The notes: generated from the sequence alone by a model not told the origin. Positions 26,128 through 35,636 are shown, counted from the first letter of the stretch. The stretch: DNA of 40,913 nucleotides from an uncultured Pelagibacteraceae bacterium (GCA_902574685.1 CACGOO010000011.1:1-40913), one strand, 5' to 3'. A program made the numbers and translations.

Positions 26128-27421
26128 ATATATAAAAAATATCTTGCCTAAAAGACTTTTTTATAGAGGTTTACTCATAGTCGCTGTTCCAATAGTTGTT
26201 ATGCAAATAACTATCTCTTTAGTTTTTTTTGATAGTCTTTGGATCAAAACTAATTCTGGAATGACAAGAGCATTGGTCTCCGAAGTCAAAACTTTTGTAG
26301 ATGCTTATGATAACGACGAAACTAACAAAGATTTTATAATAATTTTATTTAAAGAACACTTGGGTTTTAATATCAAATATGAAAAAGATAAAATCTTACC
26401 AGATAGAATACCAGAAAGATGGTTCAGTCCAGTGGATCGATCACTAAGAAGAGAATTAAAAAAAAAAAATTTAACTTATTGGTTTGATACAACAAACTTC
26501 AAAGAGGTTGTTGACTTGAAAATAGGATATTCAAAAGGATATTTTCAATTTTATATTCCAAGGGACAGACTAACTACAAGTTCGGCTAGATTATTTGGTC
26601 TTTGGATAACATTGCCCGCATTGTTAATGATAGCAGTAGCAATAATTTTTTTAAAAAATCAAACTAGACCCATAACTAAACTTGCAGAGGCATCTGAAAG
26701 ATTTGGTCGAGGAGAGGATATTGACGAATTTAGACCTTCTGGAGCACTCGAAATCCGAAAAGCTGGTTTAGAGTTTGACAAAATGAGAAAAAGAATAATT
26801 AGACATCTTAATCAAAGATCTGAGATGCTATCAGGTATCAGCCACGATTTAAGAACACCTTTGACAAGGATAAAACTTCAAATTGCGATGATTAAAGACA
26901 AAAGTGTTGTTGAAAAATTATCAAGAGATGTTGATGAAATGGAAAAAATGTTAAATGAATATCTTCAATTCGCAAGATCTGGAGCAAAAGATAAAACTGA
27001 AACGTTTGATATATCTGTCCTCATTGAAGATATATGCAAAAAATATGAGAAACCAAATATAAAATATTTTTTAAAAGAAAAGGTTTATTTTGATGGAAGA
27101 AAAAATTTAATCAGTAGATGTATCAATAACCTTATAGATAATTCTTTAAAATTTGCTGACAATGTGGAATTATATTTAAAAAAAGGAAGATCAACTATCA
27201 ATATTTCAATTGAGGATGATGGTCCAGGAATACCACAGACAGAACATCAAAATGTTTTGAAGCCGTTTTATAAAATTGATAAAAGTAGATCTGAAACAAA
27301 ATCAAGTGTTGGTCTTGGCTTATCTATATCATCCGATGTCGTAAAATCGCATGGGGGAGATCTTAAATTTGATAAGTCTAGTTTAGGTGGATTAAAAGTT
27401 ATTATTTCTTTGCCCGTTTAG
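26099..27421 (+). CDS. Sensor histidine kinase (EnvZ type)
   Basis: This is a membrane sensor kinase. One transmembrane helix is at about 23-45, the periplasmic loop spans about 46-165, and a second helix lies at about 166-185. A HAMP domain follows, then HisKA with phospho-acceptor His249 (GISHDLRTPLTRIKL). The HATPase domain has NNLIDNSLKFAD, EDDGPGIP and SVGLGLSI. The start may be Met4 (26108) and not 26099; both overlap the regulator gene. The partner is surely the regulator just upstream. The periplasmic sensor part matches nothing I know. The end overlaps the convergent ubiK-like gene by 20 nt. Confidence 0.92.
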   Translation: MKVMFYGLNKYIKNILPKRLFYRGLLIVAVPIVVMQITISLVFFDSLWIKTNSGMTRALVSEVKTFVDAYDNDETNKDFIIILFKEHLGFNIKYEKDKILPDRIPERWFSPVDRSLRRELKKKNLTYWFDTTNFKEVVDLKIGYSKGYFQFYIPRDRLTTSSARLFGLWITLPALLMIAVAIIFLKNQTRPITKLAEASERFGRGEDIDEFRPSGALEIRKAGLEFDKMRKRIIRHLNQRSEMLSGISHDLRTPLTRIKLQIAMIKDKSVVEKLSRDVDEMEKMLNEYLQFARSGAKDKTETFDISVLIEDICKKYEKPNIKYFLKEKVYFDGRKNLISRCINNLIDNSLKFADNVELYLKKGRSTINISIEDDGPGIPQTEHQNVLKPFYKIDKSRSETKSSVGLGLSISSDVVKSHGGDLKFDKSSLGGLKVIISLPV

Positions 27422-27644
27422 TTTTTTTTTTAATTTTTTTTTCGGCAATTTTTTTTTCTAGTTTTTCAATTCTTTTATTTAATATATCTATTTCATCTTT
27501 GCTTACTAAATCCATTTTAAGAATAATTTCCTCTTTTTTTGATCGTAAAATATTTACGACTTCATCACTAAAATCTTTGTAATTGACCAGTCCCTCTTCC
27601 AAAAATTTTGCAAATTTATCAAATACGAATCTTGATTTTGACAT
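27402..27644 (-). CDS. ubiK: UbiK/BMFP-family accessory protein
   Basis: This 80-residue protein matches the UbiK (YqiC, BMFP) family: an N-terminal helix (FVFDKFAKFLEEGL), then IILKMDLVSKDEIDILNKRI and a coiled coil (LEKKIAEKK) with a Lys-rich tail. UbiK helps assemble ubiquinone synthesis enzymes in proteobacteria, and family members bind membranes. In E. coli the matching block is LDLVSREEFD. The C-terminal Lys tail is encoded in the 20 bp that overlap the histidine kinase gene. The family call rests on a short motif, so it is moderately sure. Confidence 0.75.
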   Translation of the reverse strand: MSKSRFVFDKFAKFLEEGLVNYKDFSDEVVNILRSKKEEIILKMDLVSKDEIDILNKRIEKLEKKIAEKKIKKKTKRAKK

Positions 27645-27692
27645 AATAATTTCTTATCAAAGTTTAAGTAATATTTATAATATTACAATTAA

Positions 27693-28469
27693 ATGTTTAT
27701 TAATAATTTTGACCCAGTCGCTTTTGAGATCTTTTCATTAGAAATTAGATGGTATTCCTTGTCTTATATATTTGGCTTACTATTTGGATGGTATTTTGCA
27801 AAAAACAAAATAATCAAAGATAATGCTCAGAGAGAATATTTTGACGATTATATAACTTATTTGATCATAAGTATCATCCTTGGTGGAAGACTTGGATATG
27901 TAATTATTTATGACCCTATTTATTTTATTAGCAATCCAATTGAGATTATAAAAATTTGGCAAGGTGGCATGTCTTTTCATGGTGCACTAATTGGAATTAT
28001 TATAGGAACTTATTTTTTCTGCAAAAATAAAAATCAAAATATTTTTAGTTATTTAGATGTGGTTGCTGTTTGTTCTCCTATAGGAATTTTTTTAGGAAGA
28101 ATATCAAATTTCATAAACTCAGAACTTTATGGTATAGAAACAAATGTACCATGGTCAGTAAAGTTTATAAAAATTGATGATTTAAATAGACATCCTTCAC
28201 AAATTTATGAGGCAATATTTGAGGGAGTTGTTCTATTTATTATTTTAAGTTTGTTGTTTAATAGATTAAGGAACATACCTGGGATTATTTCGGGGTATTT
28301 TTTAATTTTATACTCTTTTTTTAGATTTGTTATCGAGTTCTTTAGAGAACCAGATCAGCAGCTAGGTTATTTATTTTTCAACTTGAGTATGGGGCAAATA
28401 ATAAGTTGTATAGCACTAACCTGCGGATTAATTATCATCTATTATAAAAATGCTAATAGGACAGAATAA
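27693..28469 (+). CDS. lgt: Prolipoprotein diacylglyceryl transferase
   Basis: Lgt attaches diacylglycerol from phosphatidylglycerol to the lipobox cysteine of prolipoproteins in the inner membrane. Family motifs are IRWYSLSYIFGLLFGWYF near the start, GGRLGYVI, WQGGMSFHGALIG with the essential His, the signature GRISNFINSELYG (about 146-158), RHPSQIYEAIFEG and FFREPD near the end. Seven hydrophobic segments are expected, and the hydropathy fits. At 258 aa it is normal. It overlaps the next gene by 20 nt. Its presence shows that the organism makes lipoproteins, which makes the lipobox-free MlaA more notable. Confidence 0.96.
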   Translation: MFINNFDPVAFEIFSLEIRWYSLSYIFGLLFGWYFAKNKIIKDNAQREYFDDYITYLIISIILGGRLGYVIIYDPIYFISNPIEIIKIWQGGMSFHGALIGIIIGTYFFCKNKNQNIFSYLDVVAVCSPIGIFLGRISNFINSELYGIETNVPWSVKFIKIDDLNRHPSQIYEAIFEGVVLFIILSLLFNRLRNIPGIISGYFLILYSFFRFVIEFFREPDQQLGYLFFNLSMGQIISCIALTCGLIIIYYKNANRTE

Positions 28470-29490
28470 AAAAATCTCATTAGATAAATTTATTTATAAA
28501 TCTTTGTATGACAAAGATAATGGTTATTATTTTAAAAAAAATCCTTTCGGAAAAAAAGGTGACTTCATAACATCTCCTAATATTTCTGTTCTTTTTTCAG
28601 AAATGATATCTATTTGGTTAATTTCATTTTGGGAGAATTTAAAAAAACCAAAAAAAATAAATATTGTAGAGCTGGGTGCAGGTAATGGTGAGATGATGTC
28701 ACAAATTATAAAAACTTTAAATAATTTTAGTGAAATTAGTTTATCCGCTAATTTCTTAATTTTAGAAAAAAGTCCATTACTGATAAAAATTCAGAAGAGT
28801 AAAATAGATAAGAAAAAAGCAAGTTGGATAAGAAATTTAAAAGAAATTCCGAAGGCTCCAACTATATTCTTGGCTAATGAGTTTTTTGATGCTTTTCCTA
28901 TCAAGCAGTTTTTAAAAAAAAGTGATAAATGGTATGAAAAATATGTAGCATACAAAAAAAATAAGTTTGAAGTTTGTGATCAAAAAGTGTCGTCAAAAAT
29001 AATTGAGAAATATTTGGGTAAGGATATAAAAAAAGAAAAATTTGTTGAATATTCACCTTCGGCAATGAAATTTGTTAACGAAATAGGGAATTTTATTTTT
29101 AAAAATAATGGTGGATTATTAATGATAGACTATGGCTTTACCAGTGGAAAAATGAAAAATACTTTGCAAAGTGTTGAGAAGCATAGAAAAATTAGTTTTT
29201 TAGAAAATCCCTATAACTCAGATATTACTCATTTAATAAATTTTAAAATGTACGAGAAAGAGTTTGCAAATTCTAATTTGAAATCTTTGATAACAACCCA
29301 AGGTAATTTCTTAATGAAATTAGGTATATTAAAAAGAGCTGAGATAATAAGTAAAAATTTACAATTTAGTAAGAAAGCTGACATATTTTATAGAATAAAA
29401 AGATTAATTGATGCAAAATATATGGGCTCTTTGTTTAAAGTATTATTTGTAAGCAAATCCAAAAATAATTTTAATTTGGGTTTTAAGTGA
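28450..29490 (+). CDS. MidA/NDUFAF7-type SAM-dependent methyltransferase
   Basis: The protein belongs to the DUF185 family, which includes human NDUFAF7 (an arginine methyltransferase acting on a complex I subunit). SAM motif I is IVELGAGNGEMM (about 74-85). Other family blocks are GYYFKKNPFGKKGDFITSPN (about 22-41), FLANEFFDAFPIKQF (about 137-151), and GGLLMIDYG. At 346 aa it is complete. The bacterial substrate is not established; complex I is a fair guess because alphaproteobacterial complex I is the ancestor of the mitochondrial one. It overlaps lgt by 20 nt and pgeF by 4 nt (GTGA). Confidence 0.9.
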   Translation: MLIGQNKKISLDKFIYKSLYDKDNGYYFKKNPFGKKGDFITSPNISVLFSEMISIWLISFWENLKKPKKINIVELGAGNGEMMSQIIKTLNNFSEISLSANFLILEKSPLLIKIQKSKIDKKKASWIRNLKEIPKAPTIFLANEFFDAFPIKQFLKKSDKWYEKYVAYKKNKFEVCDQKVSSKIIEKYLGKDIKKEKFVEYSPSAMKFVNEIGNFIFKNNGGLLMIDYGFTSGKMKNTLQSVEKHRKISFLENPYNSDITHLINFKMYEKEFANSNLKSLITTQGNFLMKLGILKRAEIISKNLQFSKKADIFYRIKRLIDAKYMGSLFKVLFVSKSKNNFNLGFK

Positions 29491-30239
29491 TTAAGTCAAA
29501 AATTTTTAGAGATCAAGAATCCATTTCACATTATTTTTTTAATAGATTGGGTGGCACCTCAAAAGGAATCTACAAAAGTTTAAATTGTGGCAAAGGTTCA
29601 AAAGATAAAGTTGCTAATATAAGTAAAAATTTAAAAATAGTTTCAAAAAAAATAGGCTGTACAAGTGACAATCTAGTTTCTCTTAATCAAATTCATAGTA
29701 ACAAAGTTTATAAAATAAGTGTTATTCCAAAAAAAAGATTGACTGGAGACGCGATGATTACAAATAAGCGAAATATTGCGATTAGTATACTCACTGCAGA
29801 TTGTGCACCGATTCTAATTATAGAAAAAAAACAAAAATTTGTTGGCGCAATACATGCTGGGTGGAAAGGAGCTTTTAAGGGAATAGTAAAAAAGACAATT
29901 CAACTTTTAAAAAAAAATGGATGCTCAGAGAAAGATATGATTGCTTGCATTGGGCCGTGTATAAAAAAAAATAGCTACGAAGTAAAAAATGATTTTTTTA
30001 AATTGTTTAAGAAAAAAAATAAAAAAAATGAGAATTTCTTCATATTTAAAAAGAAAAAAATTTATTTTGATTTAAGCGAATATATAAAATCTCAATTTTA
30101 TGAAAATGGAGTTAAAAAAATAGATATAATAAGAAAAGATACCTTCGCTCTAGAAAATAACTTTTTTAGTTCTAGAAGATCGAAAAAAAATAAGCATAAC
30201 GATTATGGTAGAAATATTTCAGCAATTATGATTAAATAG
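29487..30239 (+). CDS. pgeF: Purine nucleoside phosphorylase/laccase-domain protein (YfiH type)
   Basis: YfiH/PgeF proteins carry a Zn/Cu site; members have been reported as purine nucleoside phosphorylases, laccases, and in E. coli as a peptidoglycan-editing factor. Metal ligands are His in SLNQIHSNKVY, Cys in TADCAPILI and His in AIHAGWKGAFKGIV. The end has FFSSRRSKKNKHNDYGRNIS, typical of the family. The start is GTG at 29487 in a GTGA overlap with the methyltransferase stop, which gives the expected N-terminus (HYFFNRLGGTSKGIY). Which activity applies is unknown. Confidence 0.9.
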   Translation: MIKSKIFRDQESISHYFFNRLGGTSKGIYKSLNCGKGSKDKVANISKNLKIVSKKIGCTSDNLVSLNQIHSNKVYKISVIPKKRLTGDAMITNKRNIAISILTADCAPILIIEKKQKFVGAIHAGWKGAFKGIVKKTIQLLKKNGCSEKDMIACIGPCIKKNSYEVKNDFFKLFKKKNKKNENFFIFKKKKIYFDLSEYIKSQFYENGVKKIDIIRKDTFALENNFFSSRRSKKNKHNDYGRNISAIMIK

Positions 30240-30249
30240 AGCATCTCGG

Positions 30250-31182
30250 ATGAAAATTCTCACAGGAAACAGTAATAAACATCTTAGTCAAAAAATATCT
30301 AAATTTTTAAAAAATAGACTAGTGAATTCAAACATAAGAAAATTTGCGGATGGAGAAATCTATATCGAAATTAATGAAAATATTAGAGGCAATAGTATTT
30401 TTTTAATTCAATCCGTTTCATCACCTGCAAATGACAATTTAATGGAATTACTACTTTCGATTGATGCTTTAAAAAGATCATCGGCCAAAAACATAACTGC
30501 TGTGATCCCATATTTTGGATATGCAAGACAAGATAGAAAAGTAGTTCCTAGAACATCTATATCTGCAAAACTTGTATCTAATCTTATCGCAAAGGCAGGC
30601 GCAGATAGAGTCGTTACAGTTGATTTGCACTCTGGACAAATTCAAGGATTTTTTGATATCCCAGTAGATAACTTATTTGCAACTCCAATTTTTGCTAGAC
30701 ATATAAAAAAGAAATTAAAAAAAAATAATATAATCTGCGTTGCTCCAGATGTCGGTGGTACCGCAAGAGCAAGAGCTTTAGGAAAATTATTAAATGTAGA
30801 TTTAGCAATAGTAGACAAAAGAAGACCTGCTCCTGGAAAGTCAGAAGTAATGAATGTAATTGGAAATGTGAAAAATAAAACTTGTATATTGGTTGATGAT
30901 ATAATCGACTCTGGTGGAACAATTGTAAATGCAGCTTCTGAATTAAAAAAAAGAGGAGCTAAAGATGTTCACGTGTATGTAACACATGGAGTATTAAGTG
31001 GTAATGCTGTTGAAAAAATTAAGAAATCTTCAATAAAAAATTTAGTTGTAACTGATACAATAGATAATTCTATGAAAGTTAAAAAAGCTAAGAATATTGA
31101 GGTATTAACAATCTCTAATTTGGTTGGAGAAGCTATAAAAAGAATATCTAATTCTACTTCAGTATCAGATCTATTTAAATAA
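30250..31182 (+). CDS. prs: Ribose-phosphate pyrophosphokinase
   Basis: Prs makes PRPP from ribose 5-phosphate and ATP, feeding purine, pyrimidine, histidine and tryptophan synthesis. Motifs are FADGEIYIEINENIRG (about 37-52), PYFGYARQDRK (ATP-binding flexible loop region, about 87-97), VDLHSGQIQGFFDIPVDNL (about 124-142) and the PRPP-binding loop VDDIIDSGGTI (about 215-225). The length of 310 aa is normal. It follows pgeF by 10 bp and is followed by rplY after 45 bp that contain the short inverted repeat TTTAC-TT-GTAAA (31183-31194). A prs-rplY-pth-ychF order is common in bacteria. Confidence 0.97.
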   Translation: MKILTGNSNKHLSQKISKFLKNRLVNSNIRKFADGEIYIEINENIRGNSIFLIQSVSSPANDNLMELLLSIDALKRSSAKNITAVIPYFGYARQDRKVVPRTSISAKLVSNLIAKAGADRVVTVDLHSGQIQGFFDIPVDNLFATPIFARHIKKKLKKNNIICVAPDVGGTARARALGKLLNVDLAIVDKRRPAPGKSEVMNVIGNVKNKTCILVDDIIDSGGTIVNAASELKKRGAKDVHVYVTHGVLSGNAVEKIKKSSIKNLVVTDTIDNSMKVKKAKNIEVLTISNLVGEAIKRISNSTSVSDLFK

Positions 31183-31227
31183 TTTACTTGTAAAATTTAG
31201 TTTCATAAGTTAAAAACCCGACACTTT

Positions 31228-31944
31228 ATGAGTTTATTAGCAGCCACAATAAGAGAAACAAAAACTAAGGGTGAAGTAAAACTACTTAGAAGCAAAGGTA
31301 TGGTTCCAGGAATTATTTATGGAGGTGAGGAGCCAAATCAAAAAATCTCTGTCTCTGTTAAAGAAGTAAAAAATTTATTAAATAAAGAAAATATTTTATC
31401 AAATATAATTTCAATTAATATTGATGGGAAAGAACAAAAAGTTTTACCAAGAGTTATTGATTTTGATACGGTTACAGATGAGCCCATACATTTAGATTTT
31501 TTAAGAATTGTTAAAGGTGCGAAAGTAATTTTAGAAATTCCAGTTAAATTTATAAACCACGAATTGTCACCAGGATTAAAAAGAGGTGGGGTTTTGAATA
31601 TCGTAAGACGTAAGGTTGAATTAAGATGTCCTACAGAAAATATACCAACAGAGTTAGTTGTAGATTTAAATAATTTAGATATTGGAGCAAGTATTAAAAT
31701 ATCTTTTATAAATTTACCTGAAAATGTAACACCTACAATTCAAGGAAGAGACTTTGTAATCGCAACCGTCGCAGCACCAACGGTTGTTAAAGAGCCTGAA
31801 AAACCAGCAGAAGCTGAGGGAGAAGGTGGAGAAGCTGCGGAGGCAGCTGCAGATGGAGATGCTAAACCTGAAGAAGGTTCAGAAAAAGCTGCAGATGGCG
31901 ATAAAGGAAAAGAAGAAGGAAAAGCTCCAGCAGAGAAAAAATAA
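31228..31944 (+). CDS. rplY: Ribosomal protein bL25 (Ctc type) with acidic Ala-rich tail
   Basis: bL25 binds 5S rRNA in the large ribosomal subunit. The 5S-binding domain (about 1-93) begins LLAATIRETKTKGEVKLLRS and includes VPGIIYGGEEPNQ and PIHLDFLRI. The TL5/Ctc C-terminal domain (about 95-185) includes GVLNIVRRKVELRCP. After about residue 186 a 53-residue low-complexity tail of Ala, Glu, Gly, Lys and Asp follows, with the near-repeat AADGD. This tail has visibly higher GC than the rest of the gene and its surroundings. It stands in the prs-rplY-pth-ychF run. Confidence 0.95.
   Translation: MSLLAATIRETKTKGEVKLLRSKGMVPGIIYGGEEPNQKISVSVKEVKNLLNKENILSNIISINIDGKEQKVLPRVIDFDTVTDEPIHLDFLRIVKGAKVILEIPVKFINHELSPGLKRGGVLNIVRRKVELRCPTENIPTELVVDLNNLDIGASIKISFINLPENVTPTIQGRDFVIATVAAPTVVKEPEKPAEAEGEGGEAAEAAADGDAKPEEGSEKAADGDKGKEEGKAPAEKK
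31801..31941 (+). repeat. Low-complexity, GC-richer segment coding the bL25 tail
   Basis: The 3' end of rplY is a purine-rich GCx/GAx stretch coding mostly Ala, Glu, Gly and Lys. The block GCTGCAGATGG occurs at 31846 and again at 31888, 42 nt apart, giving the peptide AADGD twice. Such repeats suggest growth by slippage or duplication. Base composition stands out against the AT-rich surroundings. Confidence 0.7.
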
Positions 31945-31972
31945 TAATCTGTGAAAATAATAATAAAATAAA

Positions 31973-32533
31973 ATGTTGTTACTCGTAGGTTTGGGCAATC
32001 CAACCCCAAACAGTCATAATAATAGACATAATATAGGATTTAAAGTTGTAGATGCGATAAATCAAAAATTTGGTCTTTCAAAGCAAAAGCCAAAATTTAA
32101 GGGTTTACTTACAACAGGTAATATCGGAGAAAAGAAAATTTATGCTATCAAACCTCTGACTTTCATGAACAACTCAGGAATATGCATCAGAGAATTGCTT
32201 GAATATTTCAAAATAGATGCAGAAGATGTCATTGTTTTTCATGATGATCTAGATGTAGAGTTTGGAAAAATAAAGGCAAAATTTGGTGGATCAAGTGCAG
32301 GTCACAATGGAGTTGCTTCAATAGATAAATTTATTGGAAAAGACTATTCAAGAGTGAGGATTGGGATTGGAAAACCAGAGAATAAAATGTCTGTATCAGA
32401 TTTTGTTTTAAATGATTTTTCTGATGATGAACAAGAACACTTAGAAAAAATTACTCACAATATAATAGACTCTATTGCTATTTTGATAGATAAAAAATTA
32501 GATTTATTCTCAAGCAAAGTTAACAATAATTAA
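31973..32533 (+). CDS. pth: Peptidyl-tRNA hydrolase
   Basis: Pth releases peptides from tRNAs that dropped off the ribosome. The catalytic His is in NNRHNIGFKVV (about 17-27), with KPLTFMNNSG (about 63-72), the second catalytic Asp in VFHDDLDVEFGKIK (about 91-104), and GGSSAGHNGVASI followed by RVRIGIGKP. The length is 186 aa. It stands 28 bp after rplY and its stop is directly followed by the ychF ATG. The pth-ychF adjacency is widely conserved. Confidence 0.97.
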   Translation: MLLLVGLGNPTPNSHNNRHNIGFKVVDAINQKFGLSKQKPKFKGLLTTGNIGEKKIYAIKPLTFMNNSGICIRELLEYFKIDAEDVIVFHDDLDVEFGKIKAKFGGSSAGHNGVASIDKFIGKDYSRVRIGIGKPENKMSVSDFVLNDFSDDEQEHLEKITHNIIDSIAILIDKKLDLFSSKVNNN

Positions 32534-33607
32534 ATGGGTTTTAAGTGTGGTATAGTTGGTTTACCAAATGTTGGTAAATCTACTTTATTTAATGCACTCA
32601 CAAATTCAAGTAAAGCTCAAGCAGCAAATTTTCCTTTTTGTACGATAGATCCAAATATAGGTGTAGTTCCTGTGCCAGATTATAGGTTAGATGAATTGGT
32701 TAAAATTTCAAATTCAAAAAAAAAAATAAATACTACAATATCTTTTGTTGATATAGCAGGATTAGTCGAAGGAGCCTCTAAAGGTGAAGGATTAGGTAAT
32801 AAATTCTTATCCCACATAAGAGAAGTAGATGCTGTTATTCATTTAATTAGATGTTTTGACTCAGATGATATTCAGAATGTAAATCCAACAGTTGATCCAA
32901 TTAGAGATTTAGAAATAATTGAAACAGAGATGTCTTTAGCAGATTTGGAATCTATTCAAAAAAGACTAGATAAGAAAAATAAAAAAAATAATGATGAAAA
33001 TCAAAACCAAATTCTAGAAAGAGCTCAGAATTTAATTAATAATAACGATGATATAAATAAATTATACGAAGAATTTGATAAAAAGGATGTTAAATTATCA
33101 GGATTATTGTCAACAAAACCTAAATTGTATGTTTGTAATGTTGACGAAAATAGCATTGATAAAGGCAATGATTATACAAAAAGTTTTATTGAAAAATATG
33201 GTACTAAAAACACTCTAACTATTTCAGCTGAAATAGAAAATCAATTAAATGAACTAGAAAATGAAGAAAGAAAAAACTATATGAAAATGATCAACGTAGA
33301 TGATACTGGATTAAATTTATTAATTAAAAAAGGATATGACCTTTTATCTTTAGAGACGTTTTTTACTTCAGGAGTTGAGGAGACAAGGGCTTGGACAATT
33401 AACAAAAATTGCATGGCGCCTCAAGCAGCAGGTATAATTCATACAGATTTTGAAAAAGGTTTTATAAGAGCAGAAACTGTGTCTTATCAAGATTTCGTTG
33501 GTAGTGGTGGTTGGTTAAAATCAAGAGAAAACGGTAAAATGAGATTAGAGGGTAAAGATTATATTGTTAAAGATGGGGATGTTCTAAACTTTAGATTCAA
33601 CACGTGA
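32534..33607 (+). CDS. ychF: Ribosome-associated ATPase/GTPase YchF (Obg family)
   Basis: YchF is a universally conserved P-loop NTPase that prefers ATP and associates with ribosomes. G1 is GLPNVGKSTLFNAL (about 8-21), the G3 region has VDIAGLVEGASKGEGLGNKF (about 72-91) and a coiled-coil insert spans about 130-200. The TGS domain occupies the C-terminus, with CMAPQAAGIIHTDFEKGFIR and the family's FRFNT-type end. At 357 aa it is slightly shorter than E. coli YchF (363). Its last 24 bp overlap the 3' end of petC on the other strand, so the C-termini of the two proteins are coded by the same bases. Confidence 0.97.
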   Translation: MGFKCGIVGLPNVGKSTLFNALTNSSKAQAANFPFCTIDPNIGVVPVPDYRLDELVKISNSKKKINTTISFVDIAGLVEGASKGEGLGNKFLSHIREVDAVIHLIRCFDSDDIQNVNPTVDPIRDLEIIETEMSLADLESIQKRLDKKNKKNNDENQNQILERAQNLINNNDDINKLYEEFDKKDVKLSGLLSTKPKLYVCNVDENSIDKGNDYTKSFIEKYGTKNTLTISAEIENQLNELENEERKNYMKMINVDDTGLNLLIKKGYDLLSLETFFTSGVEETRAWTINKNCMAPQAAGIIHTDFEKGFIRAETVSYQDFVGSGGWLKSRENGKMRLEGKDYIVKDGDVLNFRFNT

Positions 33608-34366
33608 CCATATCTTCTTCATTGTAAAGTAAACCAATACAGTCAATATTATCAAATAAGCTATAACTCTAAATCCTGTTTTATGTCTTTGCTCTAAATG
33701 TGGTTCCGCTGACCACATCAGAAAATTTGTAACATCTTTAGACATTTGCTCAGCTGTAGCTTTTGTTCCATCTGTATACTCAATTAAATCATCAGATAAA
33801 GGAGCTGGCATTTTAATTTTATTACCATACATATACTTGTTGTAATAAACACCATCATCAAGTTCTACACCCTCTGGTGGTTCAGAGTATCCTAACAATA
33901 GTGAATAAATATAATCTGCTCCACCTTTTCTTGCCTTAACTAGAACAGACATGTCTGGTGGATAAGCACCACCATTAGCAGCTTTCGCTTCTTGCTCATT
34001 AGCATATGGCATCACAAATTTATCAGACAATTTGGCTGGTCTTACAAACATTTCTCCAGTGCTGTCCGGACCATCTGTTACCTCAAAACTTGCAGCTATT
34101 GCTTTAGCCTCTGCTTCAGAAAATTCTGGTCCACCCTTTTCTGCCAAATTTCTATAGGTTAAATATTTCATAGAATGGCAAGATGCACATACTTCTGTAT
34201 ATACTTGATAACCCCTTTGAAGTGATGCTCTATCAAATTTTCCAAAGAGACCTTTGAAAGTCCATTTAGTTTCTAAAAAAGGAGGTGATTTTTCTGCAGA
34301 GTTAGATGAATTTAGTACTATAACTGAGAATATTAATACAAAAAAAATATTTTTTAACTTTCTCAC
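33584..34366 (-). CDS. petC: Cytochrome c1 of the bc1 complex
   Basis: Cytochrome c1 passes electrons from the Rieske protein to soluble cytochrome c in the periplasm. A signal peptide (1-23, ending SNSA) precedes the haem motif CASCH (residues 60-64). The axial Met is probably Met186 (KMPAPLS), and YPPDMSV (about 135-141) is a family landmark. A C-terminal membrane anchor lies at about 232-248, ending [12 protein letters not shown]. The start overlaps the petB stop by 4 nt, and the last 24 bp overlap ychF. Confidence 0.97.
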   Translation of the reverse strand: MRKLKNIFFVLIFSVIVLNSSNSAEKSPPFLETKWTFKGLFGKFDRASLQRGYQVYTEVCASCHSMKYLTYRNLAEKGGPEFSEAEAKAIAASFEVTDGPDSTGEMFVRPAKLSDKFVMPYANEQEAKAANGGAYPPDMSVLVKARKGGADYIYSLLLGYSEPPEGVELDDGVYYNKYMYGNKIKMPAPLSDDLIEYTDGTKATAEQMSKDVTNFLMWSAEPHLEQRHKTGFRVIAYLIILTVLVYFTMKKIWSRVESKV

Positions 34367-35634
34367 TTTATTGTTTTTTCTATTTTTTCATCACTCCTTG
34401 CTGCGGCTAAATTTGGCGAGCCTCCTAAAACTGGCTCGGTAATACTCAAAGGCAGCGGGGTAGTTTTTTCTTTCCATCCTAAAACTGGAAGAATAATTAA
34501 AAAATGCGCAAAATAATACGCTGTAGCAACTCTTGCAATTAACAAGTACAATCCTTCAGCTGGCATCGCCCCTACATATCCTAGAATTAAAACATCAGCT
34601 ACCAATATCCAGTAGAACTGTCTAAATAACGGTCTGAAAACTGCTGATCTAACTTTTGACGTATCCAACCATGGTAAAGCAGCTAAAATTAAAATAGCTG
34701 ATAACATAGCAACAACACCCATAAGTTTATCAGGAACAGATCTTAAGATCGCATAAAAAGGTAATAAGTACCACTCAGGAACTATATGAGCAGGAGTCAC
34801 AAGTGGATCCGCCTCGATATAATTATCAGCATGACCTAAAATATTTGGCTGATAAAATACAAACAACGCAAAAACTATACAAAACATTAATAACGCAAAA
34901 GCATCTTTAATTACGATGTATGGATGAAACGGAACTGTATCTTTAGAAGGCTTTTTAATATCAATACCAACTGGATTGTTATTTCCAGGAACATGTAATG
35001 CCCATATGTGAAGTACTACAAGCCCTAGTATTAAAAACGGTATCAAGTAATGAAGAGTAAAAAATCTTGTTAAAGTTGGATTGTCAACTGAGTAACCACC
35101 CCATAACCAAGTTGTTATACTCTCCCCCACAAGTGGAATTGCACTAAATAAATTCGTTATTACTGTTGCTCCCCAAAAACTCATTTGTCCCCAAGGAAGA
35201 ACATATCCCATAAAAGCAGCTGCCATCATTAGCAGATAAATTATAATTCCAAGTATCCAAATTATTTCTCTAGGAGATTTGTATGATCCATAAAATAAAG
35301 ATCTAAAAATATGGATATAAACTGCTAAGAAAAACATAGAAGCACCATTTGCGTGAACATATCTTAACAACCATCCATAATTCACATCTCTCATTATATG
35401 TTCAACACTGCTGAATGCCATATCTGCATGAGCAATGTAGTGCATAGCCAAAACTAATCCTGTAACTATTTGGGTAATTAAGCAAAAAGTTAATATCCCA
35501 CCAAAGGTCCACCAGTAATTTAAATTTTTTGGTGTAGGGTAATCTGTTAAGTGATTTGCCAATGTAAGCAAAGGCAGTCTATCATTGAACCATTTACCAA
35601 ATTTTGAACTAGGTGTGTATTCGTGATCACTCAT
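34363..35634 (-). CDS. petB: Cytochrome b of the bc1 complex
   Basis: Cytochrome b holds the two b haems and both quinone sites of complex III in the inner membrane. Family landmarks are [14 protein letters not shown] near residue 40, the haem histidine region around [31 protein letters not shown] near 145, the second His pair around HYLIPF and [13 protein letters not shown], and the Qo-site PEWY motif (about 286). Eight to nine hydrophobic helices are visible in 423 aa. It lies between petA (2-nt gap) and petC (4-nt overlap). Confidence 0.98.
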   Translation of the reverse strand: MSDHEYTPSSKFGKWFNDRLPLLTLANHLTDYPTPKNLNYWWTFGGILTFCLITQIVTGLVLAMHYIAHADMAFSSVEHIMRDVNYGWLLRYVHANGASMFFLAVYIHIFRSLFYGSYKSPREIIWILGIIIYLLMMAAAFMGYVLPWGQMSFWGATVITNLFSAIPLVGESITTWLWGGYSVDNPTLTRFFTLHYLIPFLILGLVVLHIWALHVPGNNNPVGIDIKKPSKDTVPFHPYIVIKDAFALLMFCIVFALFVFYQPNILGHADNYIEADPLVTPAHIVPEWYLLPFYAILRSVPDKLMGVVAMLSAILILAALPWLDTSKVRSAVFRPLFRQFYWILVADVLILGYVGAMPAEGLYLLIARVATAYYFAHFLIILPVLGWKEKTTPLPLSITEPVLGGSPNLAAARSDEKIEKTIK

Positions 35635-35636
35635 AT

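Noticed and set aside
31183..31194. Inverted repeat TTTAC-TT-GTAAA between prs and rplY as terminator or operator
   Set aside because: The stem is only 5 AT-rich pairs with a 2-nt loop and no U-run follows; too weak to call.
31740..32009. Open frame on the minus strand antisense to the rplY tail and pth start
   Set aside because: Its Ser/Ala/Pro repeats are simply the reverse strand of the low-complexity bL25 tail.
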